A stretch of DNA of 64,000 nt. Source: Gonium pectorale (taxonomy: Eukaryota > Chlorophyta > Chlorophyceae > Chlamydomonadales > Volvocaceae). The notes below the pieces were generated by a model, which was given only the letters and a program-made list of their open reading frames with translations, made no database searches and had not been told where the DNA came from. Location of the stretch: positions 1 through 64,000 of the forward strand of contig LSYV01000136.1 of assembly GCA_001584585.1 (NCBI GenBank). Reading direction: 5' to 3'. Position numbers and translations under genes: made by a program. Shown here one piece after another: positions 1-11,600 of the stretch (its first letter is position 1; every line of letters starts with the position of its first letter).

Positions 1-530
1 CCTCCCGCACGTGGCTGGAAAGTGAGCATGTAGGGGCTGGGGGAGAGGCGTTCAGGGAAAAGGGGGGGGTCCTATTGGGTGGGTGCCTCACGCCTCCGGA
101 TGAGTTACCCTAGTGCTGAAGAGGGTGGGTTGTCAGTCTACGTTCGAAGGCGAGTCGCGCCGCGGCGCTTCTTGCGCCACCTAATGATTCACAAACGACA
201 CCGTGTGTTTGCAGTGCGATGGCTTTGTGGGGCACTGTCTTGTCGGGGGGAGGGAATGGTGTCACTGGGGCAAGGCCCATGGGTTGCACGTTTTTGGGCC
301 GTGCAACCGTTCTCCATTGTCGGGCTTGCGTTATCAGACATGAAGCCAGATGTTGTGGTGGGACACGGGGTTTGCGCCCCCGTTATGCACTATCTCATGG
401 TGGGGGGGGGCATTCTGTATGTAGGGGGCTTGCGGTCTTCAAGTCATCACATACGCCAATGGTCGAGAGCAGCGCTCTGACGCCAGTAAAGATTCCTCCC
501 TAACCCTTGTCGCTCCCTGTTCCCTTCGCC
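1..530. other. Left edge, no gene recognised
   Basis: Several G-runs and short overlapping open frames are present, but none has a protein I recognise or convincing splice signals. The last 45 bases are pyrimidine-rich with a CTAAC-like branch-point candidate and end in CAG at 536. The stretch may therefore be the end of an intron of a gene that starts outside the window. Confidence 0.5.
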
Positions 531-536
531 ATGCAG

Positions 537-746
537 GGAGCAATCCTGAGGAAGGCTACCTCCCTGGTGGCCAGCCACGTGCTGGGCCCCGCCGCCTCGC
601 CCTCACTGCGCCTGGCTCTGCGGCAGCGGCTGCACGCCACCGTGGCGGGCGCCTCCGTGCTGTGGTTCCTCATCGACACATCCGCCATGGGGGACACGCT
701 GCTGCATATAGGCCTGGAGCACGACTTTGTCACCAGCGCCAAGCTG
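537..746 (+). CDS. Possible exon of an unrecognised gene (partial)
   Basis: The open frame is flanked on the left by a strong 3' splice site (branch-like CTAAC, pyrimidine tract, ATGCAG) and on the right by AAGCTG followed by GTGGGG, a possible donor. It encodes about 70 residues: a basic, Ser/Ala-rich start (LRKATSLVAS), then a hydrophobic stretch (VAGASVLWFL) and an acidic tail. An ATG at 531 overlaps the acceptor, so the alternative is a first exon whose basic N-terminus would resemble a mitochondrial presequence. I do not recognise the protein and found no convincing next exon. Codon use fits coding sequence better than the surrounding bases do, which is the main reason for listing it. 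Confidence 0.3.
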
Positions 747-1677
747 GTGGGGGATGGGGCGAGGGGATGGGCACTGGCACGCATAGGAGACCTGAGGACG
801 CGACTCGGTGCGAGGTTTTGCGTGAAGCCACGTCCAAGGTGACCGGCGGCATGGTCCATCTTGCTTGGGGCTCTGGCACGAGGCTGCACGATGGCCCAGG
901 GGACGCCGCCGCCAGGCGAGTGGAATCCGGGGTGAGAGGCAGCTGACAGCGGCGCGGTGGGGAAGGGCAAGGAAGGGCACTCCGACATTGTCGCCGAACG
1001 CATCGTCTGTGGTGTCTTGAGTCGTCTCGTCGTCTGCAGTAGTAGTTAGCTAGTAGCTAGTAGCAATGCCATGAGCAAGAGGTGGCCCTTGTTTGATGGG
1101 AAGACGGCAGGCGTGCACCCTGGACTAACACGGGACAGTTGTCACGCATAGCTGCAAAACCCCGGATGATTGGGCGAGATATGCGCTGCTGGCTGTGGAC
1201 TTCGGAACCAGATCAGGTTAGACTCCATCGCGTGACACCGTTGTGGTTGACACAATGGATGAGTCCCTCATTGGTGAGGGTTGTTCTAGCTTTGTTGAGA
1301 TTCTTGCCAGACATGGGGAGCACCTCGGTTGTCTTTGAACACCGTTCGGCCCAACCGGTGCCATTGAGTTCCGTTGCCGCATGCCTCACACAGCGTGAAG
1401 CACAATGAAAACAGCTGAGTGTAGAGAAAGACAAGCTGGCAGTTTTTGCGGCGCGGCGCGGGTAGCCCTATTGGTCCAGGCTTTGGGGCCTTGGGGTGCA
1501 CTCCGGAACCCGTACATGAACTGGCAGTTTGGTCGGACCGGCGTGTGAGACCATACAACGACACGACTGTGTTGCCTGCAAACCCACGACGCGCTGTGCA
1601 ACTCGCAACTTGCAACTTCATCTCCCACGGAAACGAGCGGCGCCAGCGCCCTGCAACGGCCTGACCACCCTGTCGCT

Positions 1678-1717
1678 TCTTCACACGCATGCGTAAGTCT
1701 TCACACGCATGCGAAAG
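1678..1717. repeat. 20-base tandem direct repeat, two copies
   Basis: The unit at 1678-1697 is repeated at 1698-1717 with one difference (T for A near the end). Each unit contains the palindrome GCATGC. No gene is nearby. Confidence 0.8.
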
Positions 1718-4700
1718 TCAATGTCAGAAACGACAGCGGGTTGTAAGGCCCCCCTACCCGGCAAGGAACTGACACTCCGACGCAACATCACTTAGCGTCG
1801 AGGCGAAATGTCGCTACCAATGCCCGCCCGCAACGTCAGTACTGTTGGGCCTCCACCAAAATTCACCGCCAAGCTCAGTTAGCAGCAGTACGGCGGAACC
1901 GCCAAAGCAACCCGCGCCACACAACTCCATGCACTGGCCTCACGCGCATACACTCAAGCCAAGGCGCCGCACCCCCCGGCAATGCAGAGCGTCAACTCCT
2001 CGGCGCACTCCGGTAAGCTATCCGTACTCAGCCCTCGCACGGCCGGCCGCGGCCCGCGCGGCGCCGGCCAGGGCGGGGGCCAGCTCCTAATAAGCACGTA
2101 AGTAGGGATACTTAGCGCCTGAGCAGATAAGTAGAGAGCTCAGTAGATAGTAGGGTCGACGTCGGGGCCGGCCTCCCCGACCGGCCCTGTACAGCGCCGG
2201 CGTCTCGTTTAGCTCGGCGCGAGCTATATTCCCCAGCTATACTTCGTCCAGTTGCTCGGCGCGATGGCCGGTAAAGCGAACCGTTTTCGGGTCGGTAGTG
2301 TCCGTTATCGGGCCGTCGTCCAACGTCTTCGGGTCCCAACGGCCTGGTCGCTGAAATGGTTCCGTGTTAAGCCCAAAGTATGCGAGGGGGCGGGCATGTC
2401 TTTGCCCATACGAAGCCATATGCTGGGACACATTCGAGCGTCCCGTCGCGAAAAGGCGACGGGCACGGCAGATGGCACGTTGGTTGGCGGGTGCAGAGCC
2501 ATGGTTGCGGCGACCTCGGCGACCTTGCACGGCAACCCTCGCTTGGCCGCTTGCAGGTGGGTACAATGAGCCACAAGGGAGACGAAGGTCAGTAGTGGTA
2601 TAGTGGATTATAAGTGGTGTGCCTTGGATGGCCTTGGCTGGCCCCTGGGAGCTCAGCTGGCCTTACGGAAAAGTGCGAGGGGTGATTTATGTCATTGCTC
2701 ATATAGCTCACATAGCTAGCGGGGACGCCAGACCTTACACCGCCGTGGTTTGGGTATGGGCCAAGTCGTAGAGGTTGTTGTGGTGAAAAACGCTGGCCAG
2801 GTCACGCCTGCCCACAATGCCATTTGCTTGAGACTGTCGAGCATGCCGCCACCAAAGGCAGCGGGCAGGGCAGATGAGCCACGCTTCCGTTTACACCAAG
2901 GGTGGGGTGATCAATGGCGCTCTGCCCGGGCGACCGTGGCCATGCGCGCCATGCCTGCACGACCCGGGCTCGGCAGCTGCTGCCCGCCCGTGAGTATCTG
3001 GATCAACGTCGTCCAGCAGCGCCCTTCCCCATATTACATATTACAGGCTCCCCATACTCCCTTCATGACACATGCATATGGGGCTGCGGGGCCGGACGTG
3101 GAGGCGGGCGACGGGGAGGGAGGAGGGCAGCATGTGTTATCAGGGCGCTTAGAAGGCAATCCCGACTGCGCGTTCCAACCAGGACCAAGGACGCACATTA
3201 GACGTCGACCCGCCGACCCCAAGCGCAGCGCAGCCCAAGGTGTCCACATCCGGTACTGCTACAGTTGGCTGGCGCCTCGCAGCAAAATTCGGCCTCTGTT
3301 GCATGCTTATCTTCGCCCCCGCCTCCGCCCCACGCCTTGGTGCTTCGACAGGGTGGGTTCTGGCCTCCCCATATCCAGCCCCTTTGCCCGCACCGCCAGC
3401 GAGGGCCGCCCCCTGGAACGAACGCTCCACTTCGCGCACACGGCCAACCCCAAGAGGTTCTCGGTTTTTTTTCCAAGAGCAAACCTGCGTTCGTAGCTGA
3501 GCTGGCAAGTACGGACATTCGGAGGATCTTTCGGGCCGACAACACAAGGCATGACCCAGAGCTGCGCCGCGGGCCGCGGGCGGTGCGGCTGGCGGTTGCG
3601 GTCTGAAGCTTATGCGCGTGAGCCAGGCAATATGCGCTTCACACCAGAGACTCAGCTGCACGCAGAGAGGGCTGTGGTCGGTCTAGTGGTCCATACGAGG
3701 ATCCACGCGGTACCCAGACCTGTACCTGCACGCAACGGCACCCCTCACCCCGCATCGTTCCCGCACATGTTGTGGTTGTTAGGGGCAGCTGGGCGCAAGA
3801 GCGAGAGCGGGCGGGGGAGGAGGGGTGGTGACATCGGAACTCTGTTGCCCGACCCTGGACCGTTGCGGCTGCGTTGTGACCAGTTGTCCCGGTTTTCTTT
3901 CCCAACCTCCCCATGTCCCGCCTTTTTTTCGTGTGGCAGGTGGCGCTGCTGTCTGGACATGCTGTAGCTCCTGACTGCAGCCGTGTCACTCACTCGCTGG
4001 ATAGTCCGACCTGTGATACGAGCTCGCTCCGCATTGTCTGCATCCATGGCCCTCAGGATGTTGTGCAGCAGGACAGGATGTGGGTCGCAGGCCCCAACAA
4101 CTACACATGTCTAAGCTGGGCGGGGCGGGACGCAGATGAGGGGGAGGGGGAGAGCGGTTGCGGGCGTGGTGCGGCGCTGACTATTGTTGCCGGGTTAGAG
4201 GCGGTTGGGTCCACGCTCCACGGCGTCCCCACGACATTGCGGTGCCCGGCTGTATTGGATCAACGATCTGTAACTCTGTATGCGCTTGCACCTGCCTATG
4301 CGCGTGCACGCTGATGCCACATTCCGCATCTGTGCTTGGCCGCTTCAGGTGCACCGATCGGGTGGCCGTGCATGGCCTGAGCTACATTGCAGTATGTGAC
4401 GTATGAGGCAAGTGGAGCACGCATACTAGTTGTTGTGGACGCGCTAGCTGGCAGCGATCACTGCCGCTGAGCACCGCTGAGCACCTGGAGGCAATGACTA
4501 TGTAACTGGGAAGCGGCCTGACGCCTTTGCGCAGTGCGAGCCCGCAGTCGGCGGCTGTCGGTGGCGTTGAACGGAATGCGATCTGTGCGCAGTGCCAGGG
4601 TCCGGACGCGCGTGCCCTTGCCGTGTTGCTGGACGATGGCTGTATACGGCCGGGTGGGCGGGCTGGGCGCACGCCAGTCCGGTCACCGCTGAGCGCCGTC

Positions 4701-5703
4701 GGACTGGTGGCCGTGACGACAACACCGCCTTACATAACACCACAGCGCGTCTGCGCGTGGCGTGCAAACGCGTGCTGGATGGCATGCCTTACGAGCATGG
4801 CCCCTGCAGTTTGTGGTGCATATTGTTCTCATGCGGGTTGGGTCATGTCTTGCCATGGCGGTGCTTGAGGTTGAGCTGTTAAATGTACGGTACCTGGTAG
4901 CTGCGTGTCTTTGGGGGTGAGTGACACGGTGTGTTCACCGTACCATTCCAGCTTAGTAGTGGGTAAGCGCCTAAGCGTGACCCGACCCATTCTGACATAA
5001 CATGGAGGTGTCGCATTATCGTGGTGTTTATCACATGTGTATGATGATGTATGTCTGCAGATGGCGAAATCGAACTGTGAATCAAGTTGGACGTTTGCCG
5101 GACGGACGGCGACCTTGTGTCGCCGCTTCTTGGCTCCTCACATGCAACCTTGTTGTCGAGCTAGGCAGCAAGCCCGGTGCAGCTCTGGACGCTCGCATCA
5201 GTGTAAGTTCCCCGTGCGCATTCGCCACTCGAGCCATTACCATTCTTCCCAACCGGACTACTCATTGAGCAGAACGTCACGAACCCTGTGCACTGCTGCT
5301 CACCCGGTGTTGCTGATTCTGTTCATCAGGCTTATCCGTTGGAGCTGCGCGTGCGCATGAGTGGTGCATCTGGTGCAAGACGGCGCCCTCCAAGGCTTAG
5401 CCGGAGCAAGGAGCTAGTAACCCACGCAGCAGCGTCTCTGACCCTGCGTGCCCCGAAGGCATCATCAGCTCGCGCAAATGAGTGGGAGTGGCACATCTCA
5501 TCTAGCATCCGTGATAAGGGTCAGCCCCTGGTCCTAGATAGAGCACGCACGCATCCCGTCATGAAAGCCGAGAAACCCTGACAACTAGCACTCTACAAGG
5601 TGAAGTCCGACAAACCGGGTCAGCCGGTAAGCATGCGGTAAGCCGGTCGGTGAGGGGCGCAGGAGCAACGTCACCTGCCTTGTTTAGTTGCTTTGTACCA
5701 CTT

Positions 5704-5790
5704 ACCCGCCCTACTGGAGGTGTCGCGCCTTTGGGTGTGTATGACCATAGAGGCGGGCTCCCTCTTTCTCTGCAGATTTCCATTTTTAAG
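5704..5790 (+). repeat. Dispersed repeat R1, copy 1
   Basis: This is a diverged copy of a short repeat seen many times in the window. In order it has a CCCGCCCTA start, a GTCGCGCCTT block, GTGTATGACCATAGAGGCGGG, then CTCCCTCTTTCTCTGCAG and a T-rich end. Similar copies lie near 40.8, 41.2, 55.3, 57.1 and 58.1 kb. Confidence 0.8.
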
Positions 5791-6158
5791 GCTCCCCTAG
5801 GAGTAAGCGCCACCTGGCGCCACTCAATGCTAGCCCAACACTCGGGGGTGCAATTCATTCGTTAGTTCTGCCGTGCAACAAGAGGGCTGGTCGAATTGTG
5901 TGCCGAACGGAACCCACGTGCCCAGCTATGTCTGTCCCGTACATAGCCGGTGGCAGCCCGTACATCGCCCGAGGCAAGCACCGTTTACCGGCGTTTACCT
6001 GCAAATGGATACCTGAGCTCTCTACCCTAAACCTGTGGCAAGCACTGCAATCTACAACGAGTGTGGCTTCTTTATGGTTGGGCCATCCGGCAAGCTCCAG
6101 CTTTCCCCCTCTCATAAAAAATTAAGCATCGGAATTTAAAGACGGGACCAGTACGGCG

Positions 6159-6897
6159 ATGGCGGAGGCTTGGGACAACAAGACGCGGGAGGCGGTGAAG
6201 AAAATACCGTTTCTGACGGAGAAGGCGGGGCCGCGCGACAAGCAGAAGTGGCAAGATCGCCTTAAGCAGGCGCGTCGCGTTCGGGGGCCGAACGTGGCGG
6301 GGCGACAGCTGACTGATGCGACGTTCCTGCGCAGGAGCTCCACGCGCTGATCACGTACATCAAGATGAACAAGGAGTCTGACACTGACTGGTTCAGCATT
6401 CAGCCCAACGCGGACGGCACGCGCTGGTCCGGCAAGTGCTGGTACGTGCACGAGCTCATCAAGTATGAGTTCGACTTCCAGTTCGACATCCCCGCCACCT
6501 ACCCAGACACGGCTCCGGAGATTGAAATCCCGGAGCTGGAGGGCAAGACGGCCAAAATGTACCGAGGAGGAAAGATTTGTCTAACCATTCACTTCAAGCC
6601 CCTCTGGTCTAAGAACAGGTGCGCACTAGACGCGCACGTTTGCGCGGGTCGTGCAAACTGGGAGTAGGACTTGCGTACGCGTGCCATATTTCCATTTAGC
6701 GCGTGCATGACGTTCTTGCTGCCACCGTGCGTCTACGACGTCGCTGTTGTACAGGGCAAACAGCTTGACAGAGAGCCCTGGGCCCTTGCAGTCCCCACTT
6801 CGGCGTGGCGCATGCACTTTGCCTCGGCCTCGCACCCTGGCTGGCGGCGGAGGTGCCCTTCATGGTGGAGTCGGGGGTCATCAAGGCCAAGGTGTAG
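6159..6897 (+). CDS. UFC1: UFM1-conjugating enzyme UFC1 (E2)
   Basis: UFC1 is the E2 of the UFMylation pathway: it accepts UFM1 from UBA5 as a thioester and passes it to UFL1-dependent targets at the endoplasmic reticulum. Exons are 6159-6269, 6335-6618 and 6792-6897, giving 166 residues, about the size of the human protein (167). The E2 core is complete: AGPRDKQKW near residue 24, the TRWSGKCWY block, TAPEI, and the catalytic cysteine C119 in GGKICLT followed by HFKPLW. Residue 122 is Ile, where animals have Asp and land plants Val, so it groups with plants. The C-terminal exon carries [18 protein letters not shown]. The first intron (6270-6334) starts with GC rather than GT, and only this choice gives the family alignment LKQ-ELHALI without a stop. 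The second intron is a normal GT-AG. Confidence 0.96.
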
Positions 6898-8600
6898 CCG
6901 CACTGGTTGGGGATCACATCGTTTCACCAGCGTTGACCTTCACAACTTATGTTCGACAGGCGGCGGTTCATAGTCTTACATGGGACCTTTCATGCCCAAC
7001 CAGGGACCCTCATAGTTGCTGCCAAAGAGGGGCGGTGCTCCTCTGGGTGCCTTGAGCAGCACTGCTTAGTATCCTAAGTGCCACTGGGGATTTGGGTCAG
7101 TTCCGCAATAACCAGCATGAGACATTGCGGGTTGATTGGGCTTGCTAGGCTCCGGCGGGAGGGAAGTTCATGCGCGGGCTCATGCGGATTTTGCCTTGTT
7201 GGTACGGCCTGGTACGGCTGGGGAGGTGTGACTCACGCAGGATCAAAAACCTGGTCGTACCCTCGCATTGACATTGGCAAAGACCGTGATGTGTATTGAG
7301 ACCAGAACTTTGTTTGTCGTATTATTTGCTTCAGCTGAGGTGGGGTATGCGACGTTGCAGTGAGGGTGACTACCTGTGTGTTGAAATGGAACGACGCATA
7401 CGACGAGCGTGAGCGCGACAGTGATGGTGTTGTTGTAGGACCCAGCTCCTACCTGTGTGTGACCGATTCAGCGTGGGTGAAGACCCTAAATTCTGGAGGG
7501 CCACGACACTGCCGAACTGAAAGGTTGTGTTGCTAGGGTGTAGTGACTGCAGATCGACAGGCCCCTCCCGGGCATGGCGAGGGGGACATATTCCAGGCGA
7601 TGAATTAAGATTCTCATGATCCGAAGTCCGCTGGTTGGGCTTGTTGCACTGTAGCTAAGGATGAGGCGTGGCTGTGTAACTCTCCGAGGATCGTACGATT
7701 TGTGGGGCTACCTCGGGCGAGTTGGATCAGGAAGGGCATCAGTGGAGAGCCATGACCAACGCTGGCCCAACCAGGAGCAGATTTACCAACGGTCAGTGAG
7801 CGCGGGGCAAGGAAGATCAGGTCAGGGCACGTTACAGGGTTTGCCAACCGCTATCTCCGGAATGCTCCACAGCATGCACATGCGGGCATTACTTTCCCAA
7901 TAAAGCGACAAAAGTATGTACTGATTGCCCTCGCTCTCGCTCCGTGCACCTCGACTGCATCCCACTTCGCCTACGTACGGCTCCGTAAGCAACAGAGTGC
8001 TGTTCAGTAAATTCTCCAGGGGTTATGTCCGTAATCGCAGCAGCGCCAGCGCATTGCATGCACAAAAGCCCCTAAGCCACAATACGTGGCTCGCCTCGCT
8101 GGGCTGCCAAGCTTACCTCTTCTCGCATTCGTGCCCATTCGTGCCGCTGAGCCCTCAAGCACTCTACTACACGACATCGCGGATTCAAATGACGCCCTGG
8201 GAACGTTCCCAACATGTCAGTCGGAAACCGACTTTGTACGCAAATGCATCGTCATTGCAATGTACGAAGCGCCGTACTATACATCACGACAGGCCACACC
8301 GTTAAGCGCGACCGCAAACTAAATGCAGCCTGGGCTCGTGAAGCACCGCTAGGTTACTGACGAAGTGAACGGAGGAGTTCGACCCTGGGACAAACAAGAA
8401 TGAATTAGCTGCGCTGTATCGCAGCGGGTATGCAAGTGCAATGCCGCAGAATGCACGCAGTGCGCTGCTCCCCGTTGGGGAATTTGTCGACATGCCGCGG
8501 ACCTGGCAGTCACACTCTGGGGGAGTCTGGGCTTGCACCAGCCTAGGAAACATAGTAACGAGGGGCCGCTTGCTCACAAAACCCCTCGTTTCGGTTCGCC
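6898..8600. other. Intergenic region between UFC1 and the thioredoxin/sulfurase fusion
   Basis: No convincing coding sequence is seen. The two neighbouring genes converge here, so both 3' UTRs should lie in this interval, but I see no clear TGTAA signal for either. A partial copy of repeat R3 lies at 7390-7449. Confidence 0.5.
7390..7449 (+). repeat. Dispersed repeat R3, partial copy
   Basis: About 60 bases match the start of the longer copy at 22491-22702: GCATACGACGAGCGT, then AGCGCGA, AGTGATGG and TGTAGGACCCAGCTCC. The remainder of the element is absent. Confidence 0.75.
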
Positions 8601-11600
8601 CTACTGGTTCCGGTCGCGGTAGGTGCGCTCAATCCAGTCGGCCAGCGCGTACACGTCGTCGAACGTGCTCCACCAGCCCAGCGACGCGCGGACCGAGCCC
8701 AGCGGCACCTCAACCCACTTGAGCGCCACCGCCGCGGGGTGCCCCAGGCTCAAATTCGAGTTGGCGATGGAGCGCAGCAACTCCGAAGAGCTGATCGCGT
8801 CCTGAGCATAACGATTGTGGGATTGAGTTAATGGCCCAGAAATGTACCTGGCGACTGCTAAGTTATGTCCAGTCAACCACATTACTCTCAAGAGCGGTAT
8901 GTGCTGCTCAGCCTCTCCCCGGGCGAGTCAGTGCAGCAGCGCCGTATCAAGCAAAGGTACCAAGCGGATGTCTACTGGTGGCACAAGAGTGTTTGGCGCT
9001 GCGCCCTCATTTCGTCCCACACCCACCCGCGACGTCTCGACGGGCCGCTGCACCCGGATGAACTCCACGTCGTCCTCGCAGCCCTCTTTGGTGCCCGCCA
9101 AGCTCTCCACCTCCTTCTCCTGCACCCCCAGATAATTGTAGCAGGCTCCGGGGTTGCACTCCGCGCCTGTGCGGACCTGCGTAGGGCGTACCATGCAGGG
9201 AAAGCCGCACATAAAAGCCACGTAACTGTGTACCATGACCCGCCACCGCATGCAATGTCATGCGACCCGTCACTCTTACGGCCTCCGTGCGCCTGCGCAA
9301 CCCCTTTCGGCGCCACCACCGTAACCCACTTCAGTCACAGGGTCCTGCTATGTCATTCGTCGCATTTGCGCTTTGCTTTCACTTCTCGCCTCTGACATTC
9401 CTCGCTGTGCCCCTTCCCTGCCCCTTCCCGCCGCTCCGCCTGGCGCGGCTCGCTTTCCCGGTGCTTGAAGGTGAGACAACGGTCGTCAGCGGGTCGGGGG
9501 GCTGGGTGGGCGGGGGCCCCGGGAGACATGCACCAGCCCACATGCGATGCACGTAGGCCAGACTAGGCGCACACCAGCACGGTTTTGCATACGGTAACCC
9601 CAGAGAGAATTCTGGGCCGCATCGGGGGCTACGGTGGCGGTCGCCGCCGAACTAAAATGCAGGGACATCACCCCTTCGACTACCTTTGGATCTGGGTCCT
9701 ACAACGACATCATCACTTTCGCGCTTACGCTCGTCGTATACGTTCAACACAATGTCATATCTCAGGTCAAGATGAGAAGCTGACAACTAGACTTCCAAAC
9801 CCAACTCTGGCGGGTTGCGTGACATTTGCATCCGTATCCGGCTTACATGGAAACCTGCCGTCGCCGCCTCCCGCTCAAAGGTTTTGTAGGAGAAGATGGA
9901 GCCGTCAGGCCGCAGCAGCTCGAAGTTGAGGATGCCGCCTTGCACCTGTAACCGGCAAAGGTAGGGTAAGGGACTGCACATCAACAAGGAGAAGCTGAAG
10001 ACATCAATGCCACATACCCCACCGTATGGAACAAGGCGAACCGGGCGGCTTGCGAAACAATGTGAATCGGGGCGGCAAATGAGCAGGAAAGAACTTGCAC
10101 ACCTCGGACCTTACAGCAGCAACGGAACACCACAGATGGTTGCGACTGAGACTGCTCGCATACGCTCTCACCTTGCGGTGGTTAGGCATGTGGTGCTTGC
10201 CGAATATAGCCAGCATGGGCGCCCCGTTGGAGTGGCGCAGCGAGGCGAGGCGCGTGTAGAGCCACTCGGTGAGAGCGGCCACGTGGGCCTGCACCTTATA
10301 GATGCCGCCCAGCCTGTTGAGCATGTTGAGGCCATGCTTGACCGCAATGACGTCGAGGAACGCCACCTGAGAGACACGGTGGAAGTAGGAAGCATCAGTC
10401 AGCCAACTCACTGGTAGGGGCCCGGCCTTCAGGACTGCTGGTCGAACAAGGCTTAGGAATACAAGGATAGCCCAAGCCATCCCAGCCAAGTTGATACACG
10501 TTCACCTTGATTGGGTTCAGGAACCGCAAGGACCTGCCGGCTAAGTTGACCTAACATCGAGACCGCTGGTACCCATGCGAATGTGTGAAGCGCCGTTTGG
10601 CGCCGCGGCCACTCTAACCACACAATTGCATCCATGAGGGACCCACCGTTCCGTCCTCCAGCCTGTCGGAGGGTCGGCACTTGAGCACATGAAAGTTCTG
10701 CTCCGAGGTCGCCAGCGCCACAGTGCCGCCGCCCCAGAACACCTTAAGGGTGGGAGCACATGCGCACCCCAGCATAAGAGGCACTGCGGATGCCATGCTT
10801 CCCGACACAACATTCTTTTCTCTGGCAATGAGCCGCAGCAATGAGCCGCAGCACCGCTGAACCATGCCCGGGCCATATCACCTCACGCTGCGTACTCTTC
10901 GAAGGTGTGTAGCCACGCCGCACTACCCCACCTTCTTGAGCAGCGGCACCAGGCTGGTTTTGACAATGAGGGCACCCACACCCGTCGGGTAGCCGAACAT
11001 CCTGCACCGCAGGACAAGGGGAAGGCAGGATGTATTCACACTGGACCAGAACACTCAGCAGCCACACGCCAGGACGGGAGCACTAACCCAACGACTGGCA
11101 ACCCACATGACCACACACAAAACACCCAGCGGCGCTCCCGTCCGCGGGTGTGTGCACATGGCGTCGCGTGCGTGCGTCCGCGCGCGGCCGCGAATCCTGC
11201 ATTGCCGATCCAGCTGTCTGGAGCTCAGCCCTGCTCAGCCCAGATACCAGCCCCGCCAAGCGCCCCAGCGTTCAGTCGTCAGGGGGTTATTTGTTGGGTC
11301 GGCCTCGGGCTGGGGGCCCATGGGCTGCCGGATACGATGCTCGCTATACATATGAACACCTGTTTCAGCACGCTGTTACTAATACGTAATGCAAGACATA
11401 GTCGCGAACATAGGGCGGCATTTGACGTCATCAACTGCTGCTCACTTGTAGAACGACAGGTCCACGAAGTCCACGGGCACCTCGGACAGGTCCAGTGGCT
11501 GCGTGGGCACGTAGGCCGCGGCATCCACCATCACCAACCACGTGTGCGTGTCCGTGGAGCGAGACTGCACCGCGCGGACCCACTCGAGTGGGTACTTGAC

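Larger units (their letters stand above)
747..6158. other. 5.4 kb stretch without a recognisable gene
   Basis: Open frames here are short, overlap on all strands and show no family signature; the longest (2750-3496, +) looks like a GC-driven chance frame. Visible structure: a 20-base direct repeat at 1678-1717, AGTAG-rich runs around 1040 and 2090-2150, and one copy of dispersed repeat R1 at 5704-5790. The last 250 bases before 6159 are presumably the UFC1 promoter and leader. Confidence 0.5.

Noticed and set aside
2750..3496. 248-residue open frame on plus
   Set aside because: It overlaps long frames on the other strand and in other phases, has no family motif or splice support, and its composition matches random GC-rich sequence.
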